This document shows positions 43,325 to 51,028 of a stretch of DNA of 64,000 bases, piece after piece (the stretch's first letter is position 1; each line of letters begins with the position of its first letter). The notes beneath the pieces were generated by a model. That model was not told the DNA's origin. It made no database searches and saw only the letters and a program-made list of their open reading frames with translations. Origin of the DNA: Desulfacinum hydrothermale DSM 13146 (GTDB taxonomy: Bacteria > Desulfobacterota > Syntrophobacteria > Syntrophobacterales > DSM-9756); NCBI RefSeq assembly GCF_900176285.1, contig NZ_FWXF01000013.1:1-64000 (forward strand). The letters are read 5' to 3'. The translations under genes and the position numbers were made by a program.

Positions 43325-44734
43325 CTCCACAAAGGCCCGGGCGACCTCGGGACAGCTTCCCCAGTGGAGGTGCACGTAGCTGGCCAGCACCGATCCCACC
43401 CGATAGCCTTCCGGCCGTTCCGAGCGGAATTTCCGTCCGGTGAGTCGATAGACGAGCCGGCAGGGAAACCGCCCGTCCTCATCCACGATCTCCGAATAGT
43501 GGAATTCGTGGCCTCGTAGGCGCGTGCCCCGAGGCCCCAGCAGCGTGTTCTCCGCCAGAACCACTTCCACATAGCCCAGGGCCTTGCGGCGCCGCAGCAT
43601 GCGGGTTCGGAACGGCAGAAGGCCGGCCATGGGAAAGACGTCACCGGAGACCAGTTGGACGGAGCGGCTGAGGGCCATCAGCCCACCGCATTCGGCATAG
43701 ATGGGGCGCCCTTGGGACGCCAAACGCCCAAGGTCTTGGAAGAAGGCCCTGTTTTCCGAAAGCCGGGCCGCATGGACTTCCGGGTACCCACCGCCCAGGT
43801 AGACGGCCTGGGCATCCTCGGGGACCGATTCCCCGGCAAGCGGGGAAAAGAAGCGAAGGCGCGCGCCCGCCGCCTCCAGAAGATCGAGGTTGTCCTGGTA
43901 ATAGAAGCAAAAGGCCGCATCGCGGGCCACGGCCACGACCACCGGATCCGAGTCGGCGCGGCGCGCCGGCTCATGGGACGCTTGGCCCTTTTCCCTTCCC
44001 GCCACAAGGACTCCCCGGTCCTGGGCCAAGGCGGGCCCAAGAGGCCTTGTGCCCGCTTCCAGCAGCCTATCCAGATCCAGGTGATCCTCGGCCAGACGCG
44101 CCAAGCGATCCAGGAAACCCTGCTCCAAGAGCAATTCCTCCACCGTCACCAGTCCCAGGTGCCGTTCGGGAAGGTTCAGCGAGGCGTCCTTGGGGATCCC
44201 CCCGAAAACGGGGACCTGGGGGCAGGAGGATTCCAAGGCTTCCTTAAGAAAACCCAGATGGGCGGGACTGCCCACCCGGTTGAAGACCACGCCGGCGAGC
44301 CGCAGGTCCGCGTCGAAGGAAGCAAACCCGTGGACCAGCGCCGCGGCGCTCCGGGCCATACTGCGCGCATCCACCACCAAAAGGACCGGGAGCTGGAGCC
44401 ACTTGGCCATCTGGGCCGTGCTGCCCGCTTCCGACGCCCCGTCGTAGCCGTCGAAAAGGCCCATGACCCCTTCCACCACGGCGCCGTCGGCCTCGGCCGT
44501 CAGCCGATCAAAGAGCGACACATTGTAGTCCCGGCTGAGCATCCACCCGTCCAGGTTCCGGCTTACCCGCCCGGTGACCGCGGTATGAAAGCCCGGATCG
44601 ATGAAATCGGGGCCGACTTTGAAGGGCTGCACCCGAAGTCCGCGGCGCCGCAAGGCCGCCAGCAAGGCCAGGGTGACCGTGGTCTTGCCCGATCCGCTCT
44701 GGGGCGCCGCCACCGCAAAGGCCCATTGATTCAT
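43301..44734 (-). CDS. cbiA: Cobyrinic acid a,c-diamide synthase
   Basis: A protein of 477 residues. The N-terminal P-loop is AAPQSGSGKTTVTLALLAAL (~8-27), followed by KVGPDFIDPGFH and EGVMGLFDGYDG. The C-terminal amidotransferase domain has its cysteine in PIYAECGGLMALS (~350) and the histidine in ASYVHLHWGS. It amidates the a and c side chains of cobyrinic acid. The ATG at 44734 overlaps the stop of a short open frame upstream (ATGA), which might reflect coupling to an unidentified small gene. The 3' end overlaps the convergent phosphotransferase gene by 24 bases. Confidence 0.94.
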   Translation of the reverse strand: MNQWAFAVAAPQSGSGKTTVTLALLAALRRRGLRVQPFKVGPDFIDPGFHTAVTGRVSRNLDGWMLSRDYNVSLFDRLTAEADGAVVEGVMGLFDGYDGASEAGSTAQMAKWLQLPVLLVVDARSMARSAAALVHGFASFDADLRLAGVVFNRVGSPAHLGFLKEALESSCPQVPVFGGIPKDASLNLPERHLGLVTVEELLLEQGFLDRLARLAEDHLDLDRLLEAGTRPLGPALAQDRGVLVAGREKGQASHEPARRADSDPVVVAVARDAAFCFYYQDNLDLLEAAGARLRFFSPLAGESVPEDAQAVYLGGGYPEVHAARLSENRAFFQDLGRLASQGRPIYAECGGLMALSRSVQLVSGDVFPMAGLLPFRTRMLRRRKALGYVEVVLAENTLLGPRGTRLRGHEFHYSEIVDEDGRFPCRLVYRLTGRKFRSERPEGYRVGSVLASYVHLHWGSCPEVARAFVESARRGRG

Positions 44735-45348
44735 GCTTCTTTCTCCCAGTTTCCGCGCGCCAAACGCCGGCACATGCGGGATCGGCCGATAAACAAAGGG
44801 ATCAGCTGCTCCGCAAGCCCTTCCGGTCCGGGACGTCCATCCCTGGGCCCGGCCGGGGATGGCGCCCATCCTTTGAGCCAAGTCGTCAGGGGAACTCCAT
44901 GGGATTTTCCACGCACGGAAGCCCGTCGGAGACCTTGTAGCGTTTCAGCCGACCCGCTGCAAGGTCAAGGCTCCGGAGCCCATTGGGCATCGGGGAGACC
45001 ACGGCACGCAAAAGCTCGGCGGATACGGCCGGGGGCGGCATAACCCGGGTTGCGCCCGAGATGGATGATTCCTTCTCTCTGTGCGGCCCAAACGGTCAGG
45101 GCAAGGCCCGTCAACCCCCATGGATAAAAGACTTCCCAGGCCAGGGCCTTTTCTGCCGGAGCCGGCTTGCCAGCAATCCGAATCACGATCAAGGACCCTT
45201 CGTTCCCATGAACGGAGGCCAGGGAAATGAGCCGGCAGAATAATGACGCCGGTTGTTGGACACCTTGCGGGATTCCTCAAACGACAAAAGGGGCAAGGCC
45301 CCACGGGGCCTGCCCCCAAACTTCCTCAATGCGCTTTGCCGATTGGCC
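44735..45348. other. Unassigned 614-base region upstream of cbiA
   Basis: No gene can be assigned with confidence. Two minus-strand frames look partly protein-like: 44886-45041 (51 residues, MPPPAVSAELLRAVV... RLKRYKVSDGLPCVENPMEF) and a frame ending in the ATGA overlap with cbiA at about 44731 (...LAEQLIPLFIGRSRMCRRLA). They lie in different frames, so this could be a decayed or frameshifted gene formerly ahead of cbiA. I found no cobalamin riboswitch signature here. Confidence 0.3.
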
Positions 45349-45555
45349 TCAGGCCGCCTTGGTAAACGATGCAGGGGACTTGTTCTGCAGGGCCTTGAAT
45401 CCGAAGGCGACGCACGCGCGGTTGCACGAACCGCACCCGATGCACTTTTCCGCGTCCACCACGATGGTTCCGTCCGCCTCGGAAATGGCCTGAATGGCGC
45501 ACACATGCAGGGCAAAGCAGGACTTGCAAAGATGAGCACAAATGGTTTTGGACAT
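45349..45555 (-). CDS. Small 4Fe-4S ferredoxin-type protein
   Basis: A protein of 68 residues. Cysteine groups are CAHLCKSCFALHVC at the N-terminus and the classical CIGCGSCNRACVAF in the second half, enough for one standard cluster and one atypical site. The ATG at 45555 follows AAGGAAGGAGAAG. It lies 82 bases after the glutamate-synthase-like gene and is probably its electron partner, as in archaeal-type split glutamate synthases. Confidence 0.82.
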   Translation of the reverse strand: MSKTICAHLCKSCFALHVCAIQAISEADGTIVVDAEKCIGCGSCNRACVAFGFKALQNKSPASFTKAA

Positions 45556-45636
45556 GAGCTTCTTCTCCTTCCTTGAAAGGGGCGGGGCCTCCCCCCTGGT
45601 CGTCAAGAGGGTCTGTCCGCCGCCCGGTAAAGGCTT

Positions 45637-47202
45637 TCAGCCCAGAATCTTTTCGATCTCTTCCCGGTCGCAATCCATGACGTAGGGGATCCCCGAGATG
45701 TCGGCCGCTTCCCGGGTGAGGGCCACGATGTCGTTGCGATCGATATACTTCAGGGCGAACTTGCGCGCTCCGGCCATGAGCTGCTGCAGGCCCTGGCGCA
45801 ACCGGTCGATGTAAGAATACATGCCCATGGCACCGGGGGGAATCTGGGCAAAATCGTCCCCGTAACGATCCTTCAACTGGGCTGCCACGGCAAAAAGATT
45901 CATATAGCCTTCTTCCACGGGGCGGCCTTGCTGCTTCATCTTTTCGGCCATGAGCTTCCCATGGGTCTTTCCCACCATGGCGGCCGTCATCATGGCGCGC
46001 CCCAGACAGATGGCCTTGACGTAAGGCGCTCCCAGGGCAATGGCCTTGAACAAATGGTCTTCCAGGCTGAGCCCGCCGGCAATGGCGATGGGCGGGACGT
46101 AGGCGCCTTTGGCCCGAAGCTTTTCGCACATTTCGTAGGCCAAGCACTCCAGATAGACCGTGGGAATGCCCCACTCGTTCATCATGCGCCAGGGACTCAT
46201 ACCCGTGCCACCACCGGCGCCATCGATGGTCAGCAGGTCGATCTTGGCTTCCGACGAATACTTGATGGCCCGAGCCAGATCCACGGGGCGGTAAGCGCCT
46301 GTCTTGAGGGTCACGCACTTAGCACCGATGGAGCGCAAGCGTTCCACTTCCTTGTAAAAGCCTTCCTCGTCCACCATCCCCAAGCGGGAATGGCGTTCGA
46401 ACTCCGTGATTCCCCCCATCTGAAACGCCTGTTGGACAGCCGGCTTGGTGGGATCGGGCAAAACGATGTAACCGCGTTCCTTGAGCTGCAACGCACGCTC
46501 AATGCTGGGCAGCTTCACTTCGCCGCCGATGTCCTTGGCGCCTTGGCCCCACTTGAGCTCGAAGATCTCCACACCCAGCTTTTCGATGACGTATTCGGGA
46601 ACCCCCAGCTTGGTGTCCTCCACATTGGCCTGCACAATGATCCCGCCTTTACCGTTGTACCAACGCTTGAAGGCGGACACCCGGCGCTCCATCTCCGGCG
46701 ATTTCACCACACGCCCGTTCTTGATCTCCGCCTGGGGATCCATGCCGCAGATGTTCTCCCCGGCCACCACCAGGACGCCCGAGATGGCGGCCCCCACCGC
46801 CATGTCCTCCCAGTTCATCCGCGCGATGTCCGTGGATCCCACGGCGCCGGTGAAGACAGGGAAGTCCATCTGGATGGATCCGTCGGAGCCCACCGCCGTC
46901 GTACAATCCACCGCCGGAAACGTGGCCACGTCCGAGTCCGCTTCCACCCCCACGGCTCCCACACAGGTGCCCTGGATGTTGAAGTGGGAAAAATCCACCG
47001 GGTAGTCCTTGTCCGCTCCCGCCGTGATCTTCCCAAAGGGCTGGGGGTAAATCATTTCCCGACCCTTGAGCGCCGAACGGCCGATTTCACATGGACCCTC
47101 GCAACCGTCCAGGCACGTGACACAGATGCCCGACGAGGGGGCCGTTTCCACGCGGGTGGTGGTGATAGTGGCAGCACTGCGGTTGGGTTTGCTGTACGAC
47201 AT
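45637..47202 (-). CDS. FMN-binding glutamate synthase-family protein
   Basis: A protein of 521 residues of the GltB central-domain family. An N-terminal cysteine motif (CVTCLDGCEGPCEIG, ~24-38) precedes the FMN/2-oxoglutarate barrel. Barrel motifs include KWGQGAKDIGGEVKL, LTIDGAGGGTGMSPWRMMNEWGIPT and IAGGLSLEDHLFKAIALGA. It has no amidotransferase domain, so ammonia or a separate glutaminase would supply nitrogen. Glutamate synthesis from 2-oxoglutarate is the family role; several related proteins act otherwise, so the reaction is inferred. The leader carries a promoter, two hairpins and an intrinsic terminator. The ATG at 47202 follows GGAGGGACATTCC. Confidence 0.88.
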   Translation of the reverse strand: MSYSKPNRSAATITTTRVETAPSSGICVTCLDGCEGPCEIGRSALKGREMIYPQPFGKITAGADKDYPVDFSHFNIQGTCVGAVGVEADSDVATFPAVDCTTAVGSDGSIQMDFPVFTGAVGSTDIARMNWEDMAVGAAISGVLVVAGENICGMDPQAEIKNGRVVKSPEMERRVSAFKRWYNGKGGIIVQANVEDTKLGVPEYVIEKLGVEIFELKWGQGAKDIGGEVKLPSIERALQLKERGYIVLPDPTKPAVQQAFQMGGITEFERHSRLGMVDEEGFYKEVERLRSIGAKCVTLKTGAYRPVDLARAIKYSSEAKIDLLTIDGAGGGTGMSPWRMMNEWGIPTVYLECLAYEMCEKLRAKGAYVPPIAIAGGLSLEDHLFKAIALGAPYVKAICLGRAMMTAAMVGKTHGKLMAEKMKQQGRPVEEGYMNLFAVAAQLKDRYGDDFAQIPPGAMGMYSYIDRLRQGLQQLMAGARKFALKYIDRNDIVALTREAADISGIPYVMDCDREEIEKILG

Positions 47203-47239
47203 GGAATGTCCCTCCTTCACGAATCGATTTTCACCGCAC

Positions 47240-47288
47240 AAAAAAAAGGCGAACCTCTCTCCCCTTCCAGGAGAATTCGGACGCCTTT
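47240..47288 (-). terminator. Intrinsic terminator in the glutamate-synthase-like leader (attenuator candidate)
   Basis: On the minus strand AAAGGCG (47288-47282) pairs with CGCCTTT (47251-47245), with inner pairing TTCTCC/GGGAGA, and is followed by eight T residues. It lies 38-86 bases before the ATG and downstream of a promoter at 47357-47385, so it would stop transcription before the gene unless overridden. Confidence 0.65.
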
Positions 47289-47300
47289 GTCCCTTCCCAC

Positions 47301-47328
47301 TCCGGACGGCACGCCGCTGTGCCCCGGA
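47301..47328 (-). ncRNA. Leader hairpin upstream of the attenuator
   Basis: On the minus strand TCCGG-GGCAC pairs with GTGCC-(GT)-CCGGA around a six-base loop. It is the first stable stem of the ~148-base leader and precedes the terminator by about a dozen bases. Together they look like a riboswitch or attenuator, but I do not recognise a known class. Confidence 0.45.
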
Positions 47329-47356
47329 CCTTCAGGATTTTCCACAAGTGAGCATT

Positions 47357-47385
47357 TTTGTAGCGCCACCAACAGATCGGGTCAA
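47357..47385 (-). promoter_or_regulatory. Sigma-70 promoter of the glutamate-synthase-like gene
   Basis: On the minus strand TTGACC (47385-47380), a 17-base spacer and TACAAA (47362-47357). The predicted start near 47350 gives a leader of about 148 bases. The 463-base gap 47203-47665 otherwise shows no gene. Confidence 0.6.
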
Positions 47386-47665
47386 GAAGAAAGTGAAAAA
47401 GCCCGCAAAGTGCCCTCCCAAAATCTCTAACGTGCCCCACCGACCTCCATCTGGGTCAAACCAAGTTTGACAAAGCATAACCACCCCCGAGAACCCAAGG
47501 AGGGTAGGACCAAAGAGGGGATAACCACGGTTCTCGGGAAAGTGGGCCTTGGCCGTGAAGCGGGCCATCGGCATGGTCGAGCCATGGGGCCGCCCCCAGA
47601 TGCGGGATGGTCCGGCACCGTGCGGCGGGCCGTGCCAGGTGGAAAAAGAGGGGGTGAAAACAGAC

Positions 47666-48238
47666 TCAGCCCCTTGGGGCCAGGAGCCAGCCCGCTCCCT
47701 CATCCACGGCCCGGAAGAGATCGTCTCGACCTTCCAGATCCCCCGGATGGCGCACCGCCAGAGCGTGGACCAGCCGGGTTTCGGTGAATCCCAACCAGCG
47801 CAACACCTCCTGATAGCGCGGAAAGACCGGGTAGGGCTCCGGGCCGCCCTGGACCAGGATGAAGAGAGCTTTCCGGCCCCGCCCCAGCCGACTGGGGTTG
47901 GGATTGGTCAGGTAGTCCGGAACCAGCAAGGAATAGGTGCGGTCGATGAAGGTTTTGAGCTGGGCGGTCACATCCATCCAATAGACCGGTGTGGCGATGA
48001 CCAGGGCGTCCGCCCCACGTACCGACTCCAGCACCGGGGTGAGGTCGTCTTCCAGTACGCACCGGTCCCGCTTGGTCTTGCACATGAGACATCCCTGGCA
48101 TCCGCGGAAGTTCCGTTCATTGAGGGAAAAGACATCCACCGCCGCTCCGCCTTGGCGAAGTCGTTCCACCGCCCTGTGGGCCAGTGCGGCGCTGTTTCCT
48201 TTGGGGCGTGGGCTCGCCAGCAGCGTCACCACCTGCAT
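47666..48238 (-). CDS. Flavodoxin-like NAD(P)H-dependent FMN reductase
   Basis: A protein of 190 residues. The FMN phosphate loop is SPRPKGNSAALA (~9-20). A cysteine pair follows in FRGCQGCLMCKTKRDRCVLEDD (split: GCQGCLMC, RCVLEDD), typical of iron-sulfur-flavoprotein-like anaerobic reductases. The second FMN loop is TPVYWMDVTAQLKTFIDRTY. It probably moves electrons between pyridine nucleotides and small acceptors; the partner is unknown. The ATG at 48238 follows GAGGAGGAGC. Confidence 0.85.
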   Translation of the reverse strand: MQVVTLLASPRPKGNSAALAHRAVERLRQGGAAVDVFSLNERNFRGCQGCLMCKTKRDRCVLEDDLTPVLESVRGADALVIATPVYWMDVTAQLKTFIDRTYSLLVPDYLTNPNPSRLGRGRKALFILVQGGPEPYPVFPRYQEVLRWLGFTETRLVHALAVRHPGDLEGRDDLFRAVDEGAGWLLAPRG

Positions 48239-48282
48239 GAAAAGCTCCTCCTCGTTTTCGCCGGCCGTCACGGCCGTCTGGA

Positions 48283-49869
48283 TCAAGGGCTCGACGCTTC
48301 CTCCAAGGGTTTCGACCCGGGCCCGCTCAGCCGGCACGGCAAGGCGATCCAGTAACGGTTGAGCGGTACGCGCTCCACACTCAGGCCTGATTTTTCCAGA
48401 TAGTGCGCCACCCGGTCCACGTTGTCCCGCCGCATCAGGACCAAGGCGGTCCGCCCGGAGGAGACGCTTTCCCGACACGCCGCCGCCAGGTCCGAAAACC
48501 GGAAGAACCCGGGTTCGGTCACCTTGTCCGTAGGATAAAACCGTTTGAGAGTGTCTGCAAAATAGAACTGGAGGCCGTAATGCGGACGATGGGACACGAG
48601 CAAGACGTCACGTCCCTCACCGGCCGGGCCCAGTTCTCGAACGGACCGAGCCACGACGCCCATGTTCCTTTTGGACGGCCATCGGCTGTAGACGCCTTTT
48701 CCCACCACCAGGATGAGGGCGCTCACCAGGGCCGTTGTCACAAGGGCGCGAACGCTCAGGCTCCCGTCACGCACCCTGGACAGAAGGCCCCGAGCCAGCG
48801 CACACCCCACGGGGGCGAAAAGGAAGAGAACATACAGGGGAAGGCGGGAACGGCTGAGAGAAAAGACCACAAGCGGCACGGCGATCCCCACGACCACGAA
48901 GCGCCACGGCTCGGGAAGGCGTCGAAAGGATCCGGCCACAGATCCACGAAGGCCGCGGGGCTCCTGCGGCCGTGACCTTTTCAAGCCATATAGAAACCGG
49001 CGGGCATTCCAGCCCAGGAGCACAAGCCACGGACACGATCCACCCAGCAGGAAAGGCCAGTAGACGGTGAAGGCTTCGTACCAGTGGGGATGACGGCCGA
49101 ACTTGCTGGTAAAGATCCGGCCCACCACCTCGTCGCCCAACCAGTAGCCGAGAAGACCCGGGTAGCGCCACACGCAGTAGAGATACCAGGACAGCGCCGT
49201 CGTCAGGAAGAGCCCCAGGCCCAGGGGCTGGAAAAGATGGGGCCAAGAACGTGCCTTGTCCCTTCCAAGGGCCCAAAAGACGAGGACCGCGACCAACGGC
49301 ACCAGGGCCGGCGGGCCCTTGGTGAGAAACGCCAGGCCGAAAAAGAGCCACATGGCTGTCCACGGGATGGCCTTTTCCGTCCGATAGCCCCACCAAAAGG
49401 CGGCCACGGCCAGGATTTCCCACATGGCCAGCAGGGAATCGGTGTTGACCGTGTGGGCGGCTGCGGCGGGTCCCCACAGGGTGGCGTAGACGAGGGCGGC
49501 CAGAGCCCCGGTGGCCCGGTCCCACAGGCCTCGGCCCAGCCAAAAGACCCCGAACACCGTCAAAAGGAAGGTGGGTATGAGATAGACTCGGGCTCCCCAT
49601 TCGTTCATACCGAAAAGGCGAAGGCCCGCCGCAATGGCCCAATAGGTGAGCGGCGGCTTGGTCCAATGGGGGGCAAAATCCAGGGTCGGGCGCAGATAAT
49701 CTCCCGTTACGACCATCTCCCGCGCACATTCGGCGTAGCGGCCTTCGGTGGAATCAAAAAGCCCCCGGCTTCCCTGGAAGGCGGTCACCACGAGCAGGGC
49801 CAGGCACAGCGCCAGCCAAAGCAACCGGCGTTCGTCCACAACGCGAGGATTCTCAGGCACGTTCGTCAC
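48283..49869 (-). CDS. ArnT-like membrane glycosyltransferase 1
   Basis: A protein of 528 residues with about twelve membrane segments, of the ArnT/PMT (GT83/GT39) type. The first periplasmic loop holds the catalytic acid in FDSTEGRYAECAREM (~35-49), followed by HWTKPPLTYW. A soluble C-terminal domain starts near 400. Such enzymes transfer a sugar from undecaprenyl phosphate to lipid A or another periplasmic acceptor. Its start overlaps the 3' end of the LAB_N gene by 17 bases, so the block 52714-48283 is one translationally coupled unit. Confidence 0.87.
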   Translation of the reverse strand: MTNVPENPRVVDERRLLWLALCLALLVVTAFQGSRGLFDSTEGRYAECAREMVVTGDYLRPTLDFAPHWTKPPLTYWAIAAGLRLFGMNEWGARVYLIPTFLLTVFGVFWLGRGLWDRATGALAALVYATLWGPAAAAHTVNTDSLLAMWEILAVAAFWWGYRTEKAIPWTAMWLFFGLAFLTKGPPALVPLVAVLVFWALGRDKARSWPHLFQPLGLGLFLTTALSWYLYCVWRYPGLLGYWLGDEVVGRIFTSKFGRHPHWYEAFTVYWPFLLGGSCPWLVLLGWNARRFLYGLKRSRPQEPRGLRGSVAGSFRRLPEPWRFVVVGIAVPLVVFSLSRSRLPLYVLFLFAPVGCALARGLLSRVRDGSLSVRALVTTALVSALILVVGKGVYSRWPSKRNMGVVARSVRELGPAGEGRDVLLVSHRPHYGLQFYFADTLKRFYPTDKVTEPGFFRFSDLAAACRESVSSGRTALVLMRRDNVDRVAHYLEKSGLSVERVPLNRYWIALPCRLSGPGSKPLEEASSP

Positions 49870-50194
49870 CCTTGTTCATGACGGAACCGGAAGCCTCCGC
49901 CGCCGGGCTCCGCTTCCCGTTCTCGTGGGTTCGCCCTCTTTCTCGATAGATCAGGTAGAGATTCCGGGAATAGATGATGAGCCCCGCGCCCTGGCCCAGG
50001 ATGAAGACCGGATCGCGCCGCCACAGAGCATAGGCGAAAAGCAGCGCACCGCCGAAGAGGCTCAGGAACCAAAAGGCCACCGGCACCACGCTTTTGTGGG
50101 CCCGCTCACTGGCGATCCATTGGACGAGAAAGCGCGCGGAGAAGAGCGCCTGAGCGCCGAATCCCACGCCGAGCCAGATTTTTTCCGACGTCAC
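49853..50194 (-). CDS. Lipid-A-disaccharide-synthase N-terminal-domain (LAB_N) membrane protein
   Basis: A protein of 113 residues with three membrane segments (~5-22, ~38-58, ~63-82). Motifs are FSARFLVQWIASE and SVVPVAFWFLSLFGG, then PVFILGQGAGLIIYSRNLYLIYRE. This is the LAB_N fold, a small integral protein regularly found beside GT2 and ArnT-like genes and thought to take part in undecaprenyl-linked sugar handling. The GTG start at 50194 overlaps the stop of the GT2 gene (GTGA) and has GGAGGAGCG ahead of it. Confidence 0.85.
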   Translation of the reverse strand: MTSEKIWLGVGFGAQALFSARFLVQWIASERAHKSVVPVAFWFLSLFGGALLFAYALWRRDPVFILGQGAGLIIYSRNLYLIYRERGRTHENGKRSPAAEASGSVMNKGDERA

Positions 50195-51003
50195 GAACGC
50201 TCCTCCGGAAAGACTTGAACAATTCGATAGTGGAACGCCCGCCTTCGGAGCCACCACACCCCGAAGCAATCGAGCAGTCCGACCCAGAGTCGGTTGTGAA
50301 CCCCGTACTTGGTGACCCCTTTTCGCCGAGGCCGGTGGGCCACCGGGGTTTCGGTGATGCGATAGCCCTGAAGAGCCACCAGGGTAGGCAGGAACCGGTG
50401 CAGGCCCTTGAAGGGAGGGAGATCGGCCACGCATTCCCGGCGAAAGACCCGGGTGGAACAGCCCACATCGCGAACCGTCTTGCCGGTCACCCAGTTGCGG
50501 AAGGCATTGGCAATGCGCGAGGAGATCTTGCGCACCATGGAATCATGCCTTTTCGCCCGGTACCCGTTGACCATGTCGTAGTCTTTCCGGTGCAGCATGT
50601 CCACCAGGCGCGGGATGTCGCGTGGATCATTTTGACCGTCGCCGTCCAATGTGGCGATGAGACGCCCACGCGCATGGCGAAATCCCGCCCAAAGGGCCGC
50701 CGACTGGCCGGCATTCTTTTCAAATCGCAAATACCTGTGGCGGTTGTGGGGATCTTTGGCGGACACGATGTGCAGTCTGTCGGCCGTTGCGTCCGTGGAT
50801 CCGTCGTCCACCCAGACGCATTCCCACGCAAGGTCGCTGCCTTCCATGGCCCGGTCCACTTCGGCGGCCAATTCCAGGATGTTGTCTGCTTCATTGAAAA
50901 CCGGAATCACCAGGCTCAGATCCACCGCTCTTTTCCTTCCATTCCCCGAGAGGCTCCTGTCTCCATTTGTTCCATCTCCCAATAACACCCTTTCTCTAGG
51001 CAC
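50191..51003 (-). CDS. GT2 glycosyltransferase, dolichol-phosphate-mannose-synthase-like
   Basis: A protein of 270 residues. The nucleotide-sugar site is LSLVIPVFNEADNI (~29-42), VWVDDGSTDAT and LDGDGQNDP (DxD-type metal site). A tail motif is DVGCSTRVFRRE. No C-terminal membrane anchor is present, unlike ArnC. It probably loads a sugar onto undecaprenyl phosphate for the neighbouring ArnT-like enzymes. The start is uncertain: GTG at 51003 gives 270 residues, while a GTG at VDLSLVIP preceded by GGAAGG would give about 243. Confidence 0.85.
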   Translation of the reverse strand: MPRERVLLGDGTNGDRSLSGNGRKRAVDLSLVIPVFNEADNILELAAEVDRAMEGSDLAWECVWVDDGSTDATADRLHIVSAKDPHNRHRYLRFEKNAGQSAALWAGFRHARGRLIATLDGDGQNDPRDIPRLVDMLHRKDYDMVNGYRAKRHDSMVRKISSRIANAFRNWVTGKTVRDVGCSTRVFRRECVADLPPFKGLHRFLPTLVALQGYRITETPVAHRPRRKGVTKYGVHNRLWVGLLDCFGVWWLRRRAFHYRIVQVFPEERS

Positions 51004-51028
51004 TCAAGCGGCGCGGACAGGACCGACG

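Noticed and set aside
44735-45041. Cobalamin riboswitch before cbiA
   Set aside because: No B12-box-like conserved core was recognisable on either strand in the leader of cbiA, cobQ or cbiB.
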